Assembly: GCA_044450785.1 (NCBI GenBank)
Contig: JBIOJM010000466.1
Location: 1 to 6,276 of the forward strand
DNA length: 6,276 bases
From: JBIOJM01 sp044450785
GTDB taxonomy: Bacteria > Planctomycetota > Planctomycetia > Isosphaerales > Isosphaeraceae
Reading direction: 5' to 3'
The translations under genes and the position numbers were made by a program. Shown piece by piece: positions 6,154 through 6,276 of the stretch. Below the pieces are notes generated by a model. That model was not told the DNA's origin. It saw only the letters and a list, made by a program, of their open reading frames with translations, and made no database searches. Positions within the stretch are counted from its first letter, which is position 1, and each line of letters opens with the position of its first letter.

Positions 6154-6276
6154 GTGATGGAAACGAGACGCTTTTCGCCGGTTCTGCGGAAAATCATGGA
6201 GACGCCATGGATGCGGATTTGGGGGGCGATGCCTTGTCAGGATGAAGGCGGGAGGATGAAGGATGAATCAGACAGG
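6154..6276 (+). CDS. Possible N-terminal start of a divergent gene, running off the window
   Basis: A frame opens with GTG 6154 directly followed by ATG 6157 and stays open to the window end, about 40 codons (METRRFSPVLRK onward). GGAGG at 6139-6143 lies 10 bases before the GTG and 13 before the ATG. I do not recognise the protein, it has no signal peptide, and its third codon positions are less GC-rich than in the neighbouring genes. It may well be non-coding. A rival start is ATG 6263, preceded at 7 bases by GGAGG (6251-6255), leaving only a few codons in view. Confidence 0.2.
   Translation, partial: MMETRRFSPVLRKIMETPWMRIWGAMPCQDEGGRMKDESDR
6239..6267 (+). repeat. Purine-rich GGATGAAGG short repeats
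   Basis: GATGAAGG occurs at 6241-6248 and 6255-6262, and the unit begins again as GATGAA at 6262-6267. The stretch contains a Shine-Dalgarno-like GGAGG (6251-5) and several ATG triplets. It could be a simple-sequence repeat or a leader for a gene beyond the window. Confidence 0.45.

Noticed and set aside
5900..6157. 85-codon plus-strand open frame starting at GTG
   Set aside because: There is no ribosome binding site, no family resemblance and mixed third-position composition, and it runs through the repeat/palindrome cluster.

Overview
The window reads as chromosomal DNA of a planctomycete. The decisive evidence is a tandem gene pair on the minus strand that is characteristic of Planctomycetota: a PSCyt1-PSCyt2(DUF1549)-PSD1(DUF1553) haem-binding protein followed by a Tat-exported DUF1501 protein. 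The DNA is GC-rich, with strong G/C preference at third codon positions, and a YDG/MBG-repeat surface protein lies next to the pair. This suits a high-GC lineage such as the Isosphaeraceae, but the family-level assignment is inference.

Layout. (1) Bases 1-1310, plus strand: the 3' end of a large repetitive extracellular protein. It holds one full YDG repeat and the tail of another, two MBG-type beta domains, and a C-terminal Ig-like domain. Its start lies outside the window. (2) Bases 1311-1335: a 25-base convergent gap with a small inverted repeat and no U-tract. (3) Bases 1336-2838, minus strand: a 500-residue DUF1501 protein with a twin-arginine signal. (4) Bases 2835-5723, minus strand: a 962-residue PSCyt1/DUF1549/DUF1553 protein with a Sec signal peptide and two CxxCH motifs. 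Its stop codon overlaps the start of the DUF1501 gene as ATGA, so the two genes form one translationally coupled operon, transcribed from about 5765 towards 1336. (5) Bases 5724-6276: a leader with a good Shine-Dalgarno sequence and a sigma70-like promoter at 5772-5801, then about 350 bases with no convincing gene but several short repeats and a palindrome, and finally a weak candidate for the start of a divergent plus-strand gene.

How the genes work together. The operon encodes two exported partners. The upstream one enters by Sec, as expected for a protein that would receive covalent haem outside the cytoplasm. The downstream one carries a Tat signal, implying export in a folded state. The pair is common and highly paralogous in planctomycetes, but its biochemical function is not established as far as I know. 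The repeat-rich surface protein is a separate convergent unit with no visible functional link.

I do not see a clearly new system here. The items most worth a second look are the long alanine-rich coiled-coil insert in the DUF1549/DUF1553 protein, the identical DNA repeats in the surface protein, and the repeat/palindrome cluster upstream of the operon promoter.
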